This document shows, piece after piece, positions 25,015 to 35,746 of a stretch of DNA of 64,000 nucleotides (positions within the stretch are counted from its first letter, which is position 1; the number at the start of each line of letters is the position of its first letter). Where the stretch lies: contig CM056573.1 in the NCBI GenBank assembly GCA_029721435.1, positions 98,041,947-98,105,946 on the forward strand, read 5' to 3'. Origin of the DNA: Gymnothorax reevesii. Its lineage: Eukaryota > Chordata > Actinopteri > Anguilliformes > Muraenidae. The position numbers and the translations under genes are program-made. The notes under the pieces are model-generated. The model ran no database searches and was not told the DNA's origin. It saw only the letters and a list, made by a program, of their open reading frames with translations.

Positions 25015-25520
25015 ATGCTTATGTGGTATGGCAATTTAAATAAACAGGGAAGGAACAAACTAAACAGAGTTATAAAGACTGCCTCAAAAATTATAGGGAA
25101 ACCTCAGAAAAACCTAGACACTATATATGAAGAGAATATTAGAAATAAGGCTATGAGAATTATTAGTGACCCCTCCCATCCCCTACACAGTGAATTTGAA
25201 CTCCTACCCTCAGGGAGGCGTTTTAGAGTACCAACGGCAACTAAAAACATCTACAAGAAATCTTTTGTTCCCAGCGCAGTCAAAGGTATTAACAAAAAGG
25301 GTCTTACATATAACTATTGAGCATTTTTGCTCATTCAAAGCATTTTACATATTTATTTATTTATTGATCTAGTATTTTGCTCTTGATTTTTATATGAAAT
25401 GGAGTGTACGTCAATGTCTTGTCTTTGTAATGTCTTGTTTGTTGATGTGTCTCCTTGGAGGAGCTGAAGGCAAATTTTTACATCTGTGGATAATAAAGTT
25501 CATTCATTCATTCATTCAAT
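25015..25520 (+). pseudogene. LINE C-terminal fragment and 3' tail
   Basis: A 101-codon frame (25015-25320) reads RVIKTASKIIGKPQKNLDTIYEE, AMRIISDPSHPLHSEFELLPSGRRFRVPTA and SFVPSAVKG, matching the C-terminal end of fish non-LTR retrotransposon polyproteins (TASKIIG, DPSHPL and LLPSGRRFR blocks). About 170 bp of 3' UTR follow and end in ggataataaagttcattcattcattcattc, a short tandem tail typical of these LINEs. Everything upstream of the last ~100 residues is missing, so this is a severely 5'-truncated insertion. The clade (Rex1/CR1-like) is a guess. Confidence 0.75.
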
Positions 25521-26130
25521 TAGTCCTTGCTAGTTGTGTCTTTTTCCTTTATTAACACATTTTCCAATTATAGTAATAATCAAGTGAATGAAGCTTTTTT
25601 CCCCCGTAAAAATACAGCGAGTAGAGGATATTTTTGATACTTAAAAGTGACATAGTTCTATTATTTTACTAAATACACAAGTATGTCTAAAACACATATA
25701 AGTTACTTCATTGTAATTTATTTTCTCTTTTGTCCCTCTTTTTTCATTTTTGGTATTAAAGTAATCCAAGAGTAATGGAAAGTAATCAGTCACATAACTT
25801 TTTTATTGTGGTATTTGGATTACGTTACTGGTTACATTTTTTTAAAGGTAATTACTAACTGTATCGGAATACATTTTCAAAGTGACCCTCCCAAGCCTGA
25901 GTACAGGTGATATTGTTGTGCTGAATTTGATAGCTTTAATTGTTTTTAAGTTCTTCATGTTTTATCATACTTCTTGCTCACGTTAACCCACAGGTTAATG
26001 GTTACCCTCTTGGTGAAGTGTGTTGTTTAAGACCACAGCTCAGATTGTAACTCTTACAGTGAATCTATGTAAATGTGAAATGTCAAATAATAAAGCCAAT
26101 ATAAGATCTACAAGGCAAAGTCATTACAAG
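25521..26130. repeat. unassigned repeat-like DNA and probable LTR end
   Basis: The part 25760-25900 (gtaatccaagagtaatgg, ggattacgttactggttac, gaccctcccaagcctg) looks like a degraded hAT-type fish repeat. The part up to 26130 contains aataaagccaatataagatc and immediately precedes a primer-binding-like motif, so it may be the 3' part of an LTR. Both are low-confidence readings. Confidence 0.3.
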
Positions 26131-26149
26131 TGGTGTCAGAAGTGGAGCC
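26131..26149 (+). promoter_or_regulatory. primer-binding-like site (tRNA-Leu type)
   Basis: tggtgtcagaagtggagcc closely resembles the complement of a tRNA-Leu 3' end, as used by many gypsy-type elements to prime minus-strand DNA. It lies just after a possible LTR end with an aataaa signal (around 26090). The retrotransposon body is cut off within ~15 bp by the next insertion. Confidence 0.4.
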
Positions 26150-26695
26150 CAAAGAAGATTGTGTAAGAAGAGGTCGGAGGAACACCAGGTGCAGGATGCA
26201 GAAGTGTTTATTAAACACAGAACACTAAGGGAAAAATGGCAGACATGCCAGAAATAAAACACCGTGCACAAGCACTGAACAAATGGGAGAACTGAGGTAC
26301 ACTGCCAAAGGCAGGGGGGCACAGAAATACTCTCTCCAAGAGAGGATAACTACGAAAACAAAAACTGAACCTAACTAAATTGACGGACACACTGGGAGAC
26401 TTATACACGGGGCAGACAAGACTAAAGCGCAGCAAACAGAAAGGCTCGGGAACCATACACGGGAGACACTCAGAAGGCATGAGGAGCTGAGACTTCACCA
26501 TGTAGAACAATACGGACAATCGCGTGAAAACTGGAACATTTATGTATAATCACGAGAGGAGGCGGGGACTCGGAATGCAATCACGGACTGAAACAGAAAC
26601 ACACGGGATTAATAAACAATTACACGAGAACCGGGTTAACAATAATGACTCGAGACAAGACGCTGAGACGAGCAATCAAGCTAGACGGTTTAGAT

Positions 26696-28651
26696 CAGTG
26701 GTTCCCAAACTTTTTCTGCTGGGCCCCCCTTTGGTACATAAAAAAATCCCCCCCCCCCAAAAAAAAAATAGGTAATACATACGCACATTTTGTTTTCAGA
26801 GATCATTGCAGTTTATTTCACTCATTGTAATTTATATAAACCTCAACCTTTTTGGAAAAAATGTAAGTAAACGGTCATAAACTGTAGATTGTCATAAACT
26901 AAAACTAGGCTACTTTTAGAATTGGAAATAGCAAAATAACAAACAACCACGGTGTAATTATTTTAATTGTAACTGTTTTCAAGCACCTTAACTGTGTAAT
27001 TATGTTCAGTGTAACAGGTTTATTTTTTTTAATATACAACAACATTGCTATTTATGCATTTTCCGGACACCAACAGAAACTTACTTGCATACAGCCAATC
27101 AGCAACCTTGTGCGGACTGCTGAAGGAGTGTCTCGAGACAGTTACATTTTCCTCTCTTCACTGGCCTCGCACTTTTAAGTTAAAATACGTTAACCGAGAT
27201 CGCGTCAGCTTATTCTAGAAAATATGAATGCTCTGCACAGATGATTTTTGTCCAGCCTAGCTGGGAACATTAAAAATGATTGGCACGTTTGGAAACGGCC
27301 ACAGTTATTTTCCAATTAAGGACACGAAAATTTAATAATGCAAAATCTCTTTTAAAGTATAAAATCATTAGGCTGTATCACACTCCTCTGCCTGAGTATA
27401 GCCGTCTACTTAAAATTATGTTTCTATGATGCAGAAAGACAGCGAAGTACGAAAAAAAATTCATGAACACCACTTGCCGAACCTGCCGATATGTTTGTAA
27501 CGTTCAGTTGGTGGGCTAGATAAAAATAATCTGTCGGCATACAGAGCATTCATATTATCGAGAATAAGATGACGCAATCTCGGTTATTTCTGCTTTGTAT
27601 TCATCGGATTTTGTTCGGTGTCACTTACCATTTTATTATCAATATGCCAGATCAGTGCAGGATAAAAAGCGGCGAGTTGGGTATCGCGAGACTACATTAC
27701 CGGCTTCAAATATTTTTTTTTTTTTTTTTTTTGATGTCTTTATTTCGTGCATGTAAAATGAAACAGAAGGTAGTTAAAACAAAACAAAATTAAAACAAAA
27801 CAAAACAAAAAAAAAAACACAAACAAAATAACACAATTAATTACATCAGCAAAAATAAACAATGAATTCCATTCACAAACACTAAAACTTCTTCATTTAC
27901 ATGCGCGAAAGGGAGTAGGAAAAAGTATAAACTTATTTAATCCTACCCCTTTATACAATACCTTTTTCTTCTTTAAATACACTTCTGAATATACAATCAA
28001 TTACCCAGATATCATCTTACAACCAAATCTACACAATCACAATAGTTTAATTTTAATTAGTGTCAAAACACCCAAACACAGCAACAAAACCCCAGGTGAT
28101 TTAACAAAGCCCTTTTTCATTCCTGTACCTTGTGAAAATCATTTCTTTATACCTGTTTTTAAATTGAATTATGTTTGAACATTGTTTTAGCTCCACACTC
28201 AGTCTGTTCCACAGTTTCACTCCACAGATTGAAATACAAAAAGTTTTCAGAGTTGTGCGGACACTTAAAATCTTCAAATTTAAATTTCCCCTCAAATGAT
28301 AACTCCCCTCTCTTTCAAAAACAAGTTTTGGATGTTCTCTGGCAGTAGATTATTTCTTACTTTGTATAACATTGGTGCAGTTTTTAATTCTACTAGAATT
28401 AATTCTAATTCTATTTGAACAACTACATTCATAAATTATTTATGAAAATGGCAGGCTAGATGAATGATTTGGCGAACAGTTATGTTGAGAGTAAGGCAGG
28501 CATTTACGATGTAATCGCAGAATTCTGGGGAGCGAATGGACTGTATGCAAATGATTTTCTGTTGGTGTCCGGAACTCCCGCACCCCGCGCCCCCCCTGCA
28601 ATTGCTCTGCGCCCTCCCTAGGGGGCGCGCCCCCCACTTTGGGAACCACTG
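26696..28651. mobile_element. hAT transposon, non-autonomous, 8 bp target duplication
   Basis: The ends are inverted repeats (cagtggttcccaaac at the left; gggaaccactg at the right), the CAG...CTG form of hAT elements. The 8 bp duplication gtttagat is perfect (26688-26695 and 28652-28659). The 1956 bp includes a nested LINE 3' end of ~680 bp (about 27720-28395), leaving ~1.3 kb of its own sequence. No hAT transposase motif is visible in the flanking frames, so it is probably an internally deleted derivative moved by a relative. Confidence 0.9.
27720..28395 (-). pseudogene. LINE 3' end nested in the hAT element
   Basis: Minus orientation, starting from a poly-T run at 27715-27735 (its poly-A tail). 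A conserved 3' UTR follows (gggagtaggaaaaagtataaacttatttaatcctacccc, around 27912-27955, read on plus). The 28101-28295 frame reads NLNLKILSVRTTLKTFCISICGVKLWNRL, the C-terminal block of a non-LTR polyprotein. The same block recurs in the larger LINE at 54830-56995 (TTLK, CISVCGVKLWN), so both belong to related families. Only the last ~100 residues are present. Confidence 0.75.
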
Positions 28652-28680
28652 GTTTAGATTAAGGTAATCTAAACGTGACA

Positions 28681-29569
28681 AGTAAAAAGCACCACAAGAG
28701 AAGCGAAGAGAAGCATAGTTTTAAATGTAGTTAAACAGAGTTGCTGCAACCCCAATGGAGTGAAAGCGATCTCTGAAAATTTTTTTCTCCTTTGAGTTTG
28801 TCTCACTATACGTGAACCAAAGTCTGCGGGATCTTCTAGGAATTGGGTAGCTGCACAAGATGTTGCGGAGCACTTTCTGAAATATGCTGGCTAGCGGAAC
28901 TATTTCCAATTTGCGTCTGCTAGTTATCCATCTACATCAGATGCTAAGCAGATGGCAAGTATATCATCCTGAAAATGTGATTTTAGCTATAGCTGATATT
29001 CCCAGGATTTTGCTTAATTAACCGCGAATGATGATTGCAATACTTGTCTCGATTTTCTGTTACTGATGTTTGTTCATTGGCTGTCTGAATGAGACATTAG
29101 CTGCTTCAGCGAGAAACGAGAGGGTTTCTAACCGGCATCACATTTCCATGAGTGGATGAGTGGTGAGCTGGCTTTAAGCGACAGGAGAAAAACGTGAAAA
29201 TATCTGATACCATACCATCTTCAGTCATAAAAGCACTTTTAAAACAACCGGGTTGACCAAAGTGCTGTACAGTAATATTGATGAAGATAAAATAGCATAA
29301 AACAATGTAAATACATAAAATTTAGAAGGACACATCTCCAGTGACATAACACATTTAAAAGTATAAAAAACAGATGAACGTATAAAAAAGGACACAAAGA
29401 ACAGTAGGAAAACATTCACACTGATTCAAAGGCAAGTGAAAAGAACTGTGTTTTAAGACGGGATTTAAAAACTGTGAGAGAAGGAGCCTGCCTGATGTGT
29501 AATTAATGTGTAAATATTCCTTTACTTCAAAATGCCTAAGTCTAACATTCAATCTACGCGTAAACTTGT
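28681..29569. other. no recognisable feature
   Basis: No motif recognised. Short minus-strand frames at 29225-29645 look like chance. Confidence 0.35.
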
Positions 29570-29935
29570 ATTTTGGGGATATCATGGTTTCGCTCCACCC
29601 ACCGCCGCGTCCGCAGATTTTAGCTGTTAGCGCGATAACCCACAAAATACTTTACATTGGCCTCTCATTTTTAGCATAGGGGTAGATATGGTACACAGGA
29701 TGAACAGATTAGATTTTGGTCCAGTATGCACTCTAAGGTTTGCCACAAGGTGCCGGTGTATATTGAAAAAATTAGCTTTTTAACCATATCTCTGGAACAA
29801 TTACTTACACTGAACTCAAATTTGCCTCATATGGTCTAGTAAAGGGGAATCTAAAAAAGGAGGCTTCGACGATTGGGGAATTTCGGGGATATACCCCGTG
29901 CTTTCCACCGCTGACAGCGTAGGCCTAGTTTGTTA
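29570..29935. repeat. short relative of the 6535-7195 repeat
   Basis: Shares the start (ccgccgcgtccgcagattttagctgttagcgcgataac) and the end (ggggatataccccgtgc...gcgtaggcctagtttgtt) with the repeat at 6535-7195. It contains a single degenerate unit (accatatctctggaacaatt...) in place of about 2.5 tandem units. No coding capacity. Confidence 0.6.
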
Positions 29936-30083
29936 TTGTCAATACTTTGTTTCCTTTCCCACTCGCTGTCAGTTGCACTCTCAAGACTATCACTTCTGAA
30001 GCTTTGGTTAGCTGAGCACATCTAAGATGTACCAGCATCACTAGCTAGCGGGTTGCATCAGAAAATGCAAAAATCAGAAAATT

Positions 30084-30490
30084 GGCAGCACGGTGGCATA
30101 GTGGTTAGCACTACTGCCTCACAGCAAGAAGATCGTGGGTTCGAATCTGGGCTGGGGCCTTTCTGTGTGGAGTTTGCATGTTCTCCCCGTGTTCGCGTGG
30201 GTTTCCTCTGGGTACTCCGGTTTCCCCCACCCACAAAACATGCAATATAGGAACCCTCCCTACCTCCTGTATGGCTGTGTGTGAATGTTTGGTGGTGGTC
30301 GGAGGGGCCGTAGGCGCATACTGGCAGCCATGCTTTTGTCAGTCTGCTTCCAGGGCAGCTGTGGCTACAAAAACGTTGTTTACCACCATCAGAGCGTGAA
30401 TGTGTGAGTGAATGAATAAAGACGCTTTACAATGGAGGCATTGAGTGTCCAAAAAAGCGCTATATAAAATTGATGCATTATTATTATTAA
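30084..30490 (+). mobile_element. tRNA-like SINE with L2-like 3' tail
   Basis: Starts ggcagcacggtggcatagtggttagcac. It has a pol III A box (tggcatagtgg, 30094) and B box (ggttcgaatc, 30138), so the 5' end is tRNA-derived. The middle (tgtgtggagtttgcatgttctcccc-gt, ggtttcccccacccac) is a very common fish repeat core. The tail gcgctatataaaattgatgc(att)n resembles the 3' end of L2 LINEs (compare 18548), suggesting it was mobilised by L2 machinery. The copy is full-length but mutated. Confidence 0.8.
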
Positions 30491-31071
30491 AATGTAAAAG
30501 TAAATTCAGTAAAAAACTGAAACAGAATATCTGGCCCTGGTTGTAAAAGCCAGCTAATAGCAAGCCAACTTAATTGCTAGCTCACTAACGAGCATTGCGA
30601 GCTACTTAACATTGCTACTGCTCAGTAAAAAAATGAAAGCTAGCTCCAGATATTAATCTAATTAGGAAATTTGGGTCATGCAATACTGGTTGTTTGTTGC
30701 TGAAAGCGCTTTCATGACAGTCACAGAGCAAACGACTGGAAGTGTAACGCTAGTTAGAAACGTTGTAAACCTTCTTTCTTGGTGGAGCAGCGCATGTCTC
30801 ATTAAGACTGCCAATGAACAAACATCAGTAACAGGAAATCGAGACAAATCTTGCGAACATTATTCGCGGTTAATGAAGCCAAATCTTGGGAATATTGGCT
30901 GTAGCTAAAATCACATTTCTGCTGATTGATTATCTCAAACATCACCTGCTCCAGAGCAGGTTAAGCACTCAACATAAGTTACCATGATGCTGTACCGTGG
31001 TAAAAAGTGAACCACCTTCGTAACGCTGAAAACCCAGGGTTAACCATGAAGTTGGAAGCTATATTTCAAGA

Positions 31072-31316
31072 TCCCCTATTATGCCAACAGGTGCACACCT
31101 AATTAGCCATTATGTGCCAGTTCAAATTCTCCCCTACCTGACATCACAAGGGGGAGTGACGACCGAGAATAATGAAATCTGATTGACTGCTTGGCTGAAG
31201 GTGGTCAGTTCTTCTTGCCTCTGGTTGGTTTGCCCCTGTGATGTCAAGAGGGAAAAAAATTTTGAAAAAGCTTGTAATAACTAATTAGCTGTGCACCTGG
31301 TGCTATAATAGGGGAG
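31072..31316. mobile_element. MITE with ~35 bp inverted ends
   Basis: The left end cccctattatgccaacaggtgcacacctaattag and the right end ctaattagctgtgcacctggtgctataatagggg are inverted repeats. The inner parts (gacatcacaagggg / cccctgtgatgtcaag) also pair. About 245 bp, non-coding. The target duplication is not clear, so no superfamily is assigned. Confidence 0.7.
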
Positions 31317-31453
31317 CTTTAAGCATGCAGTTGGTGCAGGCAAACATCCCAATGTCCTGGATTCTTTTTGTACTGTAAATTACAATTAAATTTGTACTGT
31401 TATTGAATCTCAATTAATTTTTCATTTCACTTTTTCATTTAATAATTTATGTA

Positions 31454-31964
31454 CAATACCAGTCAGAAGTTTGGACATGCTTTGGTAATGTCACAGCACT
31501 CTGTTTCTAGATAAATTTAAACAGCTTTAATTCTCTATGTAATCACAAGTGGGATTTTGTAAAAGGTAAACAGACAAAAGTGAAAAGAGAATAACTGACT
31601 TGTTTGAACAGTGTCCAAAATAGCAAAATAAACAGACAAATAAGCTCCTTCTATATTCCAACAGCCGAATTAAAGTCAAGCAGTTTTGGGACTTATTGGG
31701 CGAAAAGGCTGATGAAAAGCCACCTCAAGTGCAGCATGTCTTTGGGAAGTCAGACAGTCATGCGGCTGCAAATTCATTATAGTCATATGACTGCAAAAAT
31801 TGAAAAAAAAATTGAGAATGCTCTGCAAATATGACAAGAAATGGCAGTTAGTTTGATGGATTTAAGAATTAGATCTTCGTTTGCAAAGTAAAGTCTGCTT
31901 ATTTCTTTATTTAAGATATATTATTAAAAAAATGTGGGTAAGTCCAAACTTTTGACAGGTACCA
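31454..31964. mobile_element. TA-flanked Tc1/mariner MITE, copy 1
   Basis: The ends caataccagtcagaagtttggac and gtccaaacttttgacaggtaccat are inverted repeats, flanked by TA (31452-31453, 31965-31966). The interior (ttaaagtcaagcagttttgggacttattggg-) matches the copy at 50685-51176. No transposase. A common fish non-autonomous family. Confidence 0.8.
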
Positions 31965-31997
31965 TACATCTTGATGATCTGATCTTGGCTTACAATA

Positions 31998-33256
31998 GGG
32001 GTCAGTCCACGTCAAATCATCCAGGGGTTGCCAGGTCACCTCCTCAAAATTCTTTGAAATAATTCATGAGTAAATATTCACACAAAATTAAAAAATGCCA
32101 AATATTAGGCCAGTATCTCAAATTGTTTTCAAGTTATTGCCCTTTGAAATTTTAAAAAATATTTGTTAAATATTTAATTTTAAAAATAAGTTTTTTGGCG
32201 AATGCATTTTCAGCCAACTTTGGCAACTTATTGCTCCAAACAAGGCTCTAATTGGGGATACTAACCACACTCATCCCTTAGAACAGAAGTGGGCAGCGAG
32301 GGCCGTATCTGTCCCTGGTTTTCACACCAACGTCTGGTCTTTAATTAGTTGATTGTCTCAATTAGCCAAACCATTTATGAAATCTGACGTTTCATGCGCA
32401 TTTCTTTAAATTATCATGAAACTACAAAGACTAGTCTTGTCTCCCTTCATAAAACATTTTCCTTTGATCGAATCATTGCAAAAATCTATATTTGTGCATG
32501 CAATCAATTAACTCAATTAGTCAGGGTAATTGATAGGAATAAAAACCTGCATACACACCGGCCCTCCAGGACCGTGATTGCCCACCTCTGCCTTAGAATC
32601 TGAAAATTGCCTTAGATTCTGTGTATCTTGATTTACTTTTGCTTGGTAAAGCCTCAAAATCAGCCAAAAACACAAAATGCCGAAAAACGACACCACATTT
32701 TATGACCTGTAACTCAGGAACTAAGTAAGATTAAAGGCTAGAATTCATTTTTTTAAAATGATTTTATGATATATCTCTTTGGAAAGAATCTAGTAATCCA
32801 AGTAATGTTATTTGTAGAAGTCAAAGTCGAAAACCAAAGTTACAGGTCATAGAATGTGGTCTCGCTTTTGGGCATTTTGTGTTTTGTGGCATTTTGTGTT
32901 TTTGGCTGATTTTGAGGCTTAACCATATAAAAGCGGATCAAGATACACACAAGCTAAGGCCATTTTCAGATTCTAAAGGATGAATATGGTTAATATACCC
33001 AATTTCTGCCTAGTATAAGCAATCAATTTGTAGCAATAAGTTGCCAAAGTTGGCTGAAAATTGGTTTGCCAAAAAACCTTAAATATTATTCAAATTTTGA
33101 AGGGCTATAATTTGAAATCTATTTGAGATATTGGCCAAATATTTGGCATTTTTAAAATTCGGTGCGAATATATACTCCCGCGAATTTTACAAAAATTTTT
33201 GAGGTGGTGACCTGGAAAATTTATCAAAATCTGGATGATTTGGCATGGAATGACCC
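31998..33256. repeat. large foldback element, ~410 bp arms
   Basis: The left arm from 31998 (ggggtcagtccacgtcaaatcatcc) to about 32715 pairs with the right arm 32838-33256 (ending ggatgatttggcatggaatgaccc). Paired landmarks include caggtcacc-cctcaaaa, agccaactttggcaacttattgct, tgtatcttgat-c-ctttt and cacattttatgacctgtaac. The loop is ~120 bp. After removal of a 315 bp hAT insertion the arms are of similar length. aata occurs on both outer sides (31994-31997, 33257-33260), a possible target duplication. No protein is encoded. Confidence 0.8.
32284..32590. mobile_element. hAT MITE inside the foldback's left arm
   Basis: 307 bp with ends cagaagtgggca and tgcccacctctg (inverted, CAG...CTG) and a perfect 8 bp duplication ccttagaa (32276-32283, 32591-32598). 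The right arm of the foldback lacks it, which gives an empty-site comparison within the same element (tcatcctttagaatctg on that arm's complement). Non-coding. Confidence 0.9.
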
Positions 33257-33403
33257 AATACCCATTTGGTTACATTTTAGTGAAATATGTGCCAATGACA
33301 ACATCAGTAACAACAATTAGTTACTGTCAGAAAATGAACAGTATTCATACAGCATCTCTACCTACATACATCTTGAGTAAAATGAACCTTTTTCTGGCCA
33401 GTC

Positions 33404-33613
33404 TGTTGGGATTCTGGATTCTGCTTTCATGTTAAGTTCTGTGCCTGGCCTAACCATGTTTAGTATTTCTGTGTTTAGTGACCACTGCCTGCCCTCTGAC
33501 CATTCTTAGGATTATGTATTGTGTTTTGTTAGTTTGGATTTCATTGTGTTATTATTTTCATGTCTTAGTAATTTAGTTTCCAAGCCATGTTTTCATTTTC
33601 ATGCTTTGCACTT
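33404..33613 (+). repeat. truncated 5' LTR
   Basis: The first 210 bp of the LTR, identical to 34607-34816. After gcactt the sequence switches to pol (agttcccctcac). The junction leaves no TATA box or polyadenylation signal on this side, since those lie in the missing part. Confidence 0.9.
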
Positions 33614-34574
33614 AGTTCCCCTCACTAAACTCCCTTCTGCTCAAGACACTGCCAACCTAGTAATCCAACATGTCATTAGACTCCACGGCATACCCACTGA
33701 TATCACTTCCGATCGCGGCCCCCAGTTCACTGCACTTTTTTGGAGAACATTCTTTAAAGCTTTAGGCACTTCAGTCAGTTTGTCATCAGGTTTCCACCCC
33801 CAGACTAATGGCCAGACCGAGCGAGCTAACCAGTGTGTGGAAAGTGTTTTACGATGTCTCTGTATTAGGAACCCCTCCTCCTGGAGCTATCAGTTACCGT
33901 GGGTGGAATACGCGTTGAACAGCCACACCTCTGCTGCCTCCGGCGTCTCCCCCTTCAAAGCCTGCCTGGGCTACCAGCCCCCTTTGTTCCCGTCCCAGGA
34001 GGAGGAGGTAGCTGTCCCCTCAGTCCGCGAATTCGTCCGTAGGTGCAGACGCACCTGGACTGCCACCCGCCAGGCCCTGCTCAGGTCGGTCGCTCGGATG
34101 AAAGAACAGGCCGACAAGAGACGCACCGCGGCGCCCATGTACCGACCTGGGCAGCGGGTCTGGTTGTCTTCAAGGGACATTCCCCTCAGAGGTAACGGGG
34201 GTAAGCTTTTCCCCAAATTCCTGGGCCCTTTCACCATTGAAAGGGTCCTAAGTCCCACTGCCGTTCGCCTCCGTCTCCCCCTGTCCATGCGACGCATACA
34301 CCCCACTTTCCATGTGTCCCAGTTAAAACCTGCAGTAACCCACCCCCTGTCCTCTGGACCTGATCCCCCACCACCCGCCCGGATCATCAATGGAGGCGAA
34401 GCCTACACGGTCCGTGCCCTCCTGGACTCTCGTCGACGAGGCAGAGGACTGCAGTACCTCGTCGACTGGGAGGGTTACGGACCTGAACATCGCAGTTGGG
34501 TGCCAGCAAGGCACATATTGGATAAAAACCTCATCAAAGACTTTCATGCTAGTCACCAGAGACTTTCAGGTTGA
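33519..34574 (+). CDS. LTR-integrase-chromodomain fusion frame (gypsy pol end)
   Basis: 351 codons. The first ~31 residues come from LTR sequence and are probably a chance N-terminus. Integrase follows: [18 protein letters not shown], then catalytic Asp in SDRGPQF (about residue 69) and catalytic Glu in NGQTERAN (about 105). The first catalytic Asp and the zinc-binding HHCC domain are missing, so it cannot act as an integrase. The C-terminal region has the RPGQRVWLS block (about 210), FHVSQLKP (about 265) and a chromodomain ([32 protein letters not shown], about 300-332), which in intact elements directs insertion to modified chromatin. The frame has no internal stop, consistent with recent insertion. 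Transcription would need an outside promoter, since the 5' LTR lacks its TATA box. Confidence 0.85.
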   Translation: MCFVSLDFIVLLFSCLSNLVSKPCFHFHALHLVPLTKLPSAQDTANLVIQHVIRLHGIPTDITSDRGPQFTALFWRTFFKALGTSVSLSSGFHPQTNGQTERANQCVESVLRCLCIRNPSSWSYQLPWVEYALNSHTSAASGVSPFKACLGYQPPLFPSQEEEVAVPSVREFVRRCRRTWTATRQALLRSVARMKEQADKRRTAAPMYRPGQRVWLSSRDIPLRGNGGKLFPKFLGPFTIERVLSPTAVRLRLPLSMRRIHPTFHVSQLKPAVTHPLSSGPDPPPPARIINGGEAYTVRALLDSRRRGRGLQYLVDWEGYGPEHRSWVPARHILDKNLIKDFHASHQRLSG

Positions 34575-34593
34575 ACGCCAGGAGGCGTTCGTT

Positions 34594-34603
34594 GGGAGGG
34601 GGG
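34594..34603 (+). other. polypurine tract of the gypsy element
   Basis: gggagggggg, three bases before the 3' LTR. This is the expected position of the plus-strand primer in reverse transcription. Confidence 0.75.
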
Positions 34604-34606
34604 TTC

Positions 34607-35741
34607 TGTTGGGATTCTGGATTCTGCTTTCATGTTAAGTTCTGTGCCTGGCCTAACCATGTTTAGTATTTCTGTGTTTAGTGACCACTGCCTGCCCTCT
34701 GACCATTCTTAGGATTATGTATTGTGTTTTGTTAGTTTGGATTTCATTGTGTTATTATTTTCATGTCTTAGTAATTTAGTTTCCAAGCCATGTTTTCATT
34801 TTCATGCTTTGCACTTTGTCTCCCCTGTCTTGTCAGGTGTGTATCTTTGCTCACGGTCCCTTGTCTTGTGTGACACTCATTCGGGTGATTTATTGGTTTC
34901 TGGGTTTCAATCTTCTTTCATTATCTCGTGTTCTTCCTTCCTCCCTCTTTTTCTGTCTTACTAACACATACTAACAGTTTATTGTTTTTGCTCAATACTA
35001 ATCCACACTAACCTTGTATATTTGGACTAACTTACTAACAAGCACTTGGGATTGTATAGCTGCACTTACTAATTGACTAATGATCTCTCAGCTGTCGCCC
35101 TATTCTAGTCTCCGCCTCCTTGCCTATCCCTAATTATCTCTGCTGCAAGTTTCTGTGGATTTCCACTTATACTTTGTGCTTTCCTTTTCTTTTATCTTGG
35201 CACTTTAGTACTCCTTAACCGGAGCTGTTGTTTTGTACTTAGGTTTGTCTTGTGATCCCTGTCTGCGTTTTGGCTACAGCCAAATTCATGTAATTAGTTT
35301 ATCCCTCATGTGTCTCTCCCTAATCATTGTTACCATTGATTGCACCTGTTCTCCCTGGTCATGTGTTCTCCTGGATGTGTATATAAGATGTCTGTTTGCT
35401 TCACACTCTTGTCAGATCGTTCTCCCTAGTTTTCTCGTGCCACGTTTCTCGCCTTGATCTCTCAGTGTTTATCTTTCTGACTGGACCGTCTTTGATATCG
35501 AGCTTTGCCTACTCCCTGTACTTTTGCCGCATTCTTGTTTTTTGACCTCTTTTGCCTGACTACGATTTTTTGTGATTGGTGCCCTGTGTATGACTCTGGA
35601 TTTCGCCCTTTGGATTCTGATTTTGGATTGCGGACATTGTACTGTTGCCAGCTCTGTTGGGGGGTTTCCCCCCTCAGAAATAAAGCCTCCTTTTTGCATT
35701 TTACTGGTGTTTGCTCTTGGTTCATTTCGTAAAACCTCACA
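34607..35741 (+). repeat. 3' LTR, complete, 1135 bp
   Basis: Begins tgttggg and ends ctcaca. It contains a TATA box (tatataag, 35380) and a polyadenylation signal aataaa (35679), just after a small hairpin (ggggggtttcccccc, around 35659). A diverged relative stands alone at 20220-21457. The first 210 bp match the truncated 5' LTR exactly. Confidence 0.9.
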
Positions 35742-35746
35742 CAGTC

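Larger units (their letters stand above)
26162..28680 (-). repeat. possible LTR in reverse, carrying a hAT insertion
   Basis: From tgtaagaagaggtcgg (26162) to ctaaacgtgaca (28680), ignoring the hAT element inside, there is ~560 bp of A/G-rich DNA with a reversed polyadenylation motif (gtttattaaacac, 26207), like the other reversed LTRs in this window. The ends have the form TGT...ACA, but the flanking 5 bp do not match, so this is a suggestion only. Confidence 0.35.
33404..35741 (+). mobile_element. Ty3/gypsy chromodomain element, internally deleted
   Basis: Runs from tgttggg (33404) to cctcaca (35741), flanked by a perfect 5 bp duplication cagtc (33399-33403 and 35742-35746). The 5' LTR is cut after 210 bp (33613) and joined directly to the 3' part of pol (integrase core end and chromodomain), followed by a purine-rich tract and a full 1135 bp 3' LTR. 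The 210 bp shared by both LTRs are identical, so insertion was recent. Missing are most of the 5' LTR, the primer-binding site, gag, protease, reverse transcriptase, RNase H and the integrase N-terminus. Confidence 0.92.

Noticed and set aside
30094..30147. Functional tRNA gene
   Set aside because: A and B box motifs are present, but there is no cloverleaf and the sequence continues as a SINE with an L2-like tail.
33519..33612. Hydrophobic N-terminus of the 351-codon frame as a signal peptide
   Set aside because: These codons are LTR sequence and the same run occurs in the 3' LTR at 34722; it is a chance reading.
35233..35457. 74-codon frame (also at 20840-21037) as a conserved small protein
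   Set aside because: Both lie inside related LTRs; conservation is explained by shared LTR ancestry.
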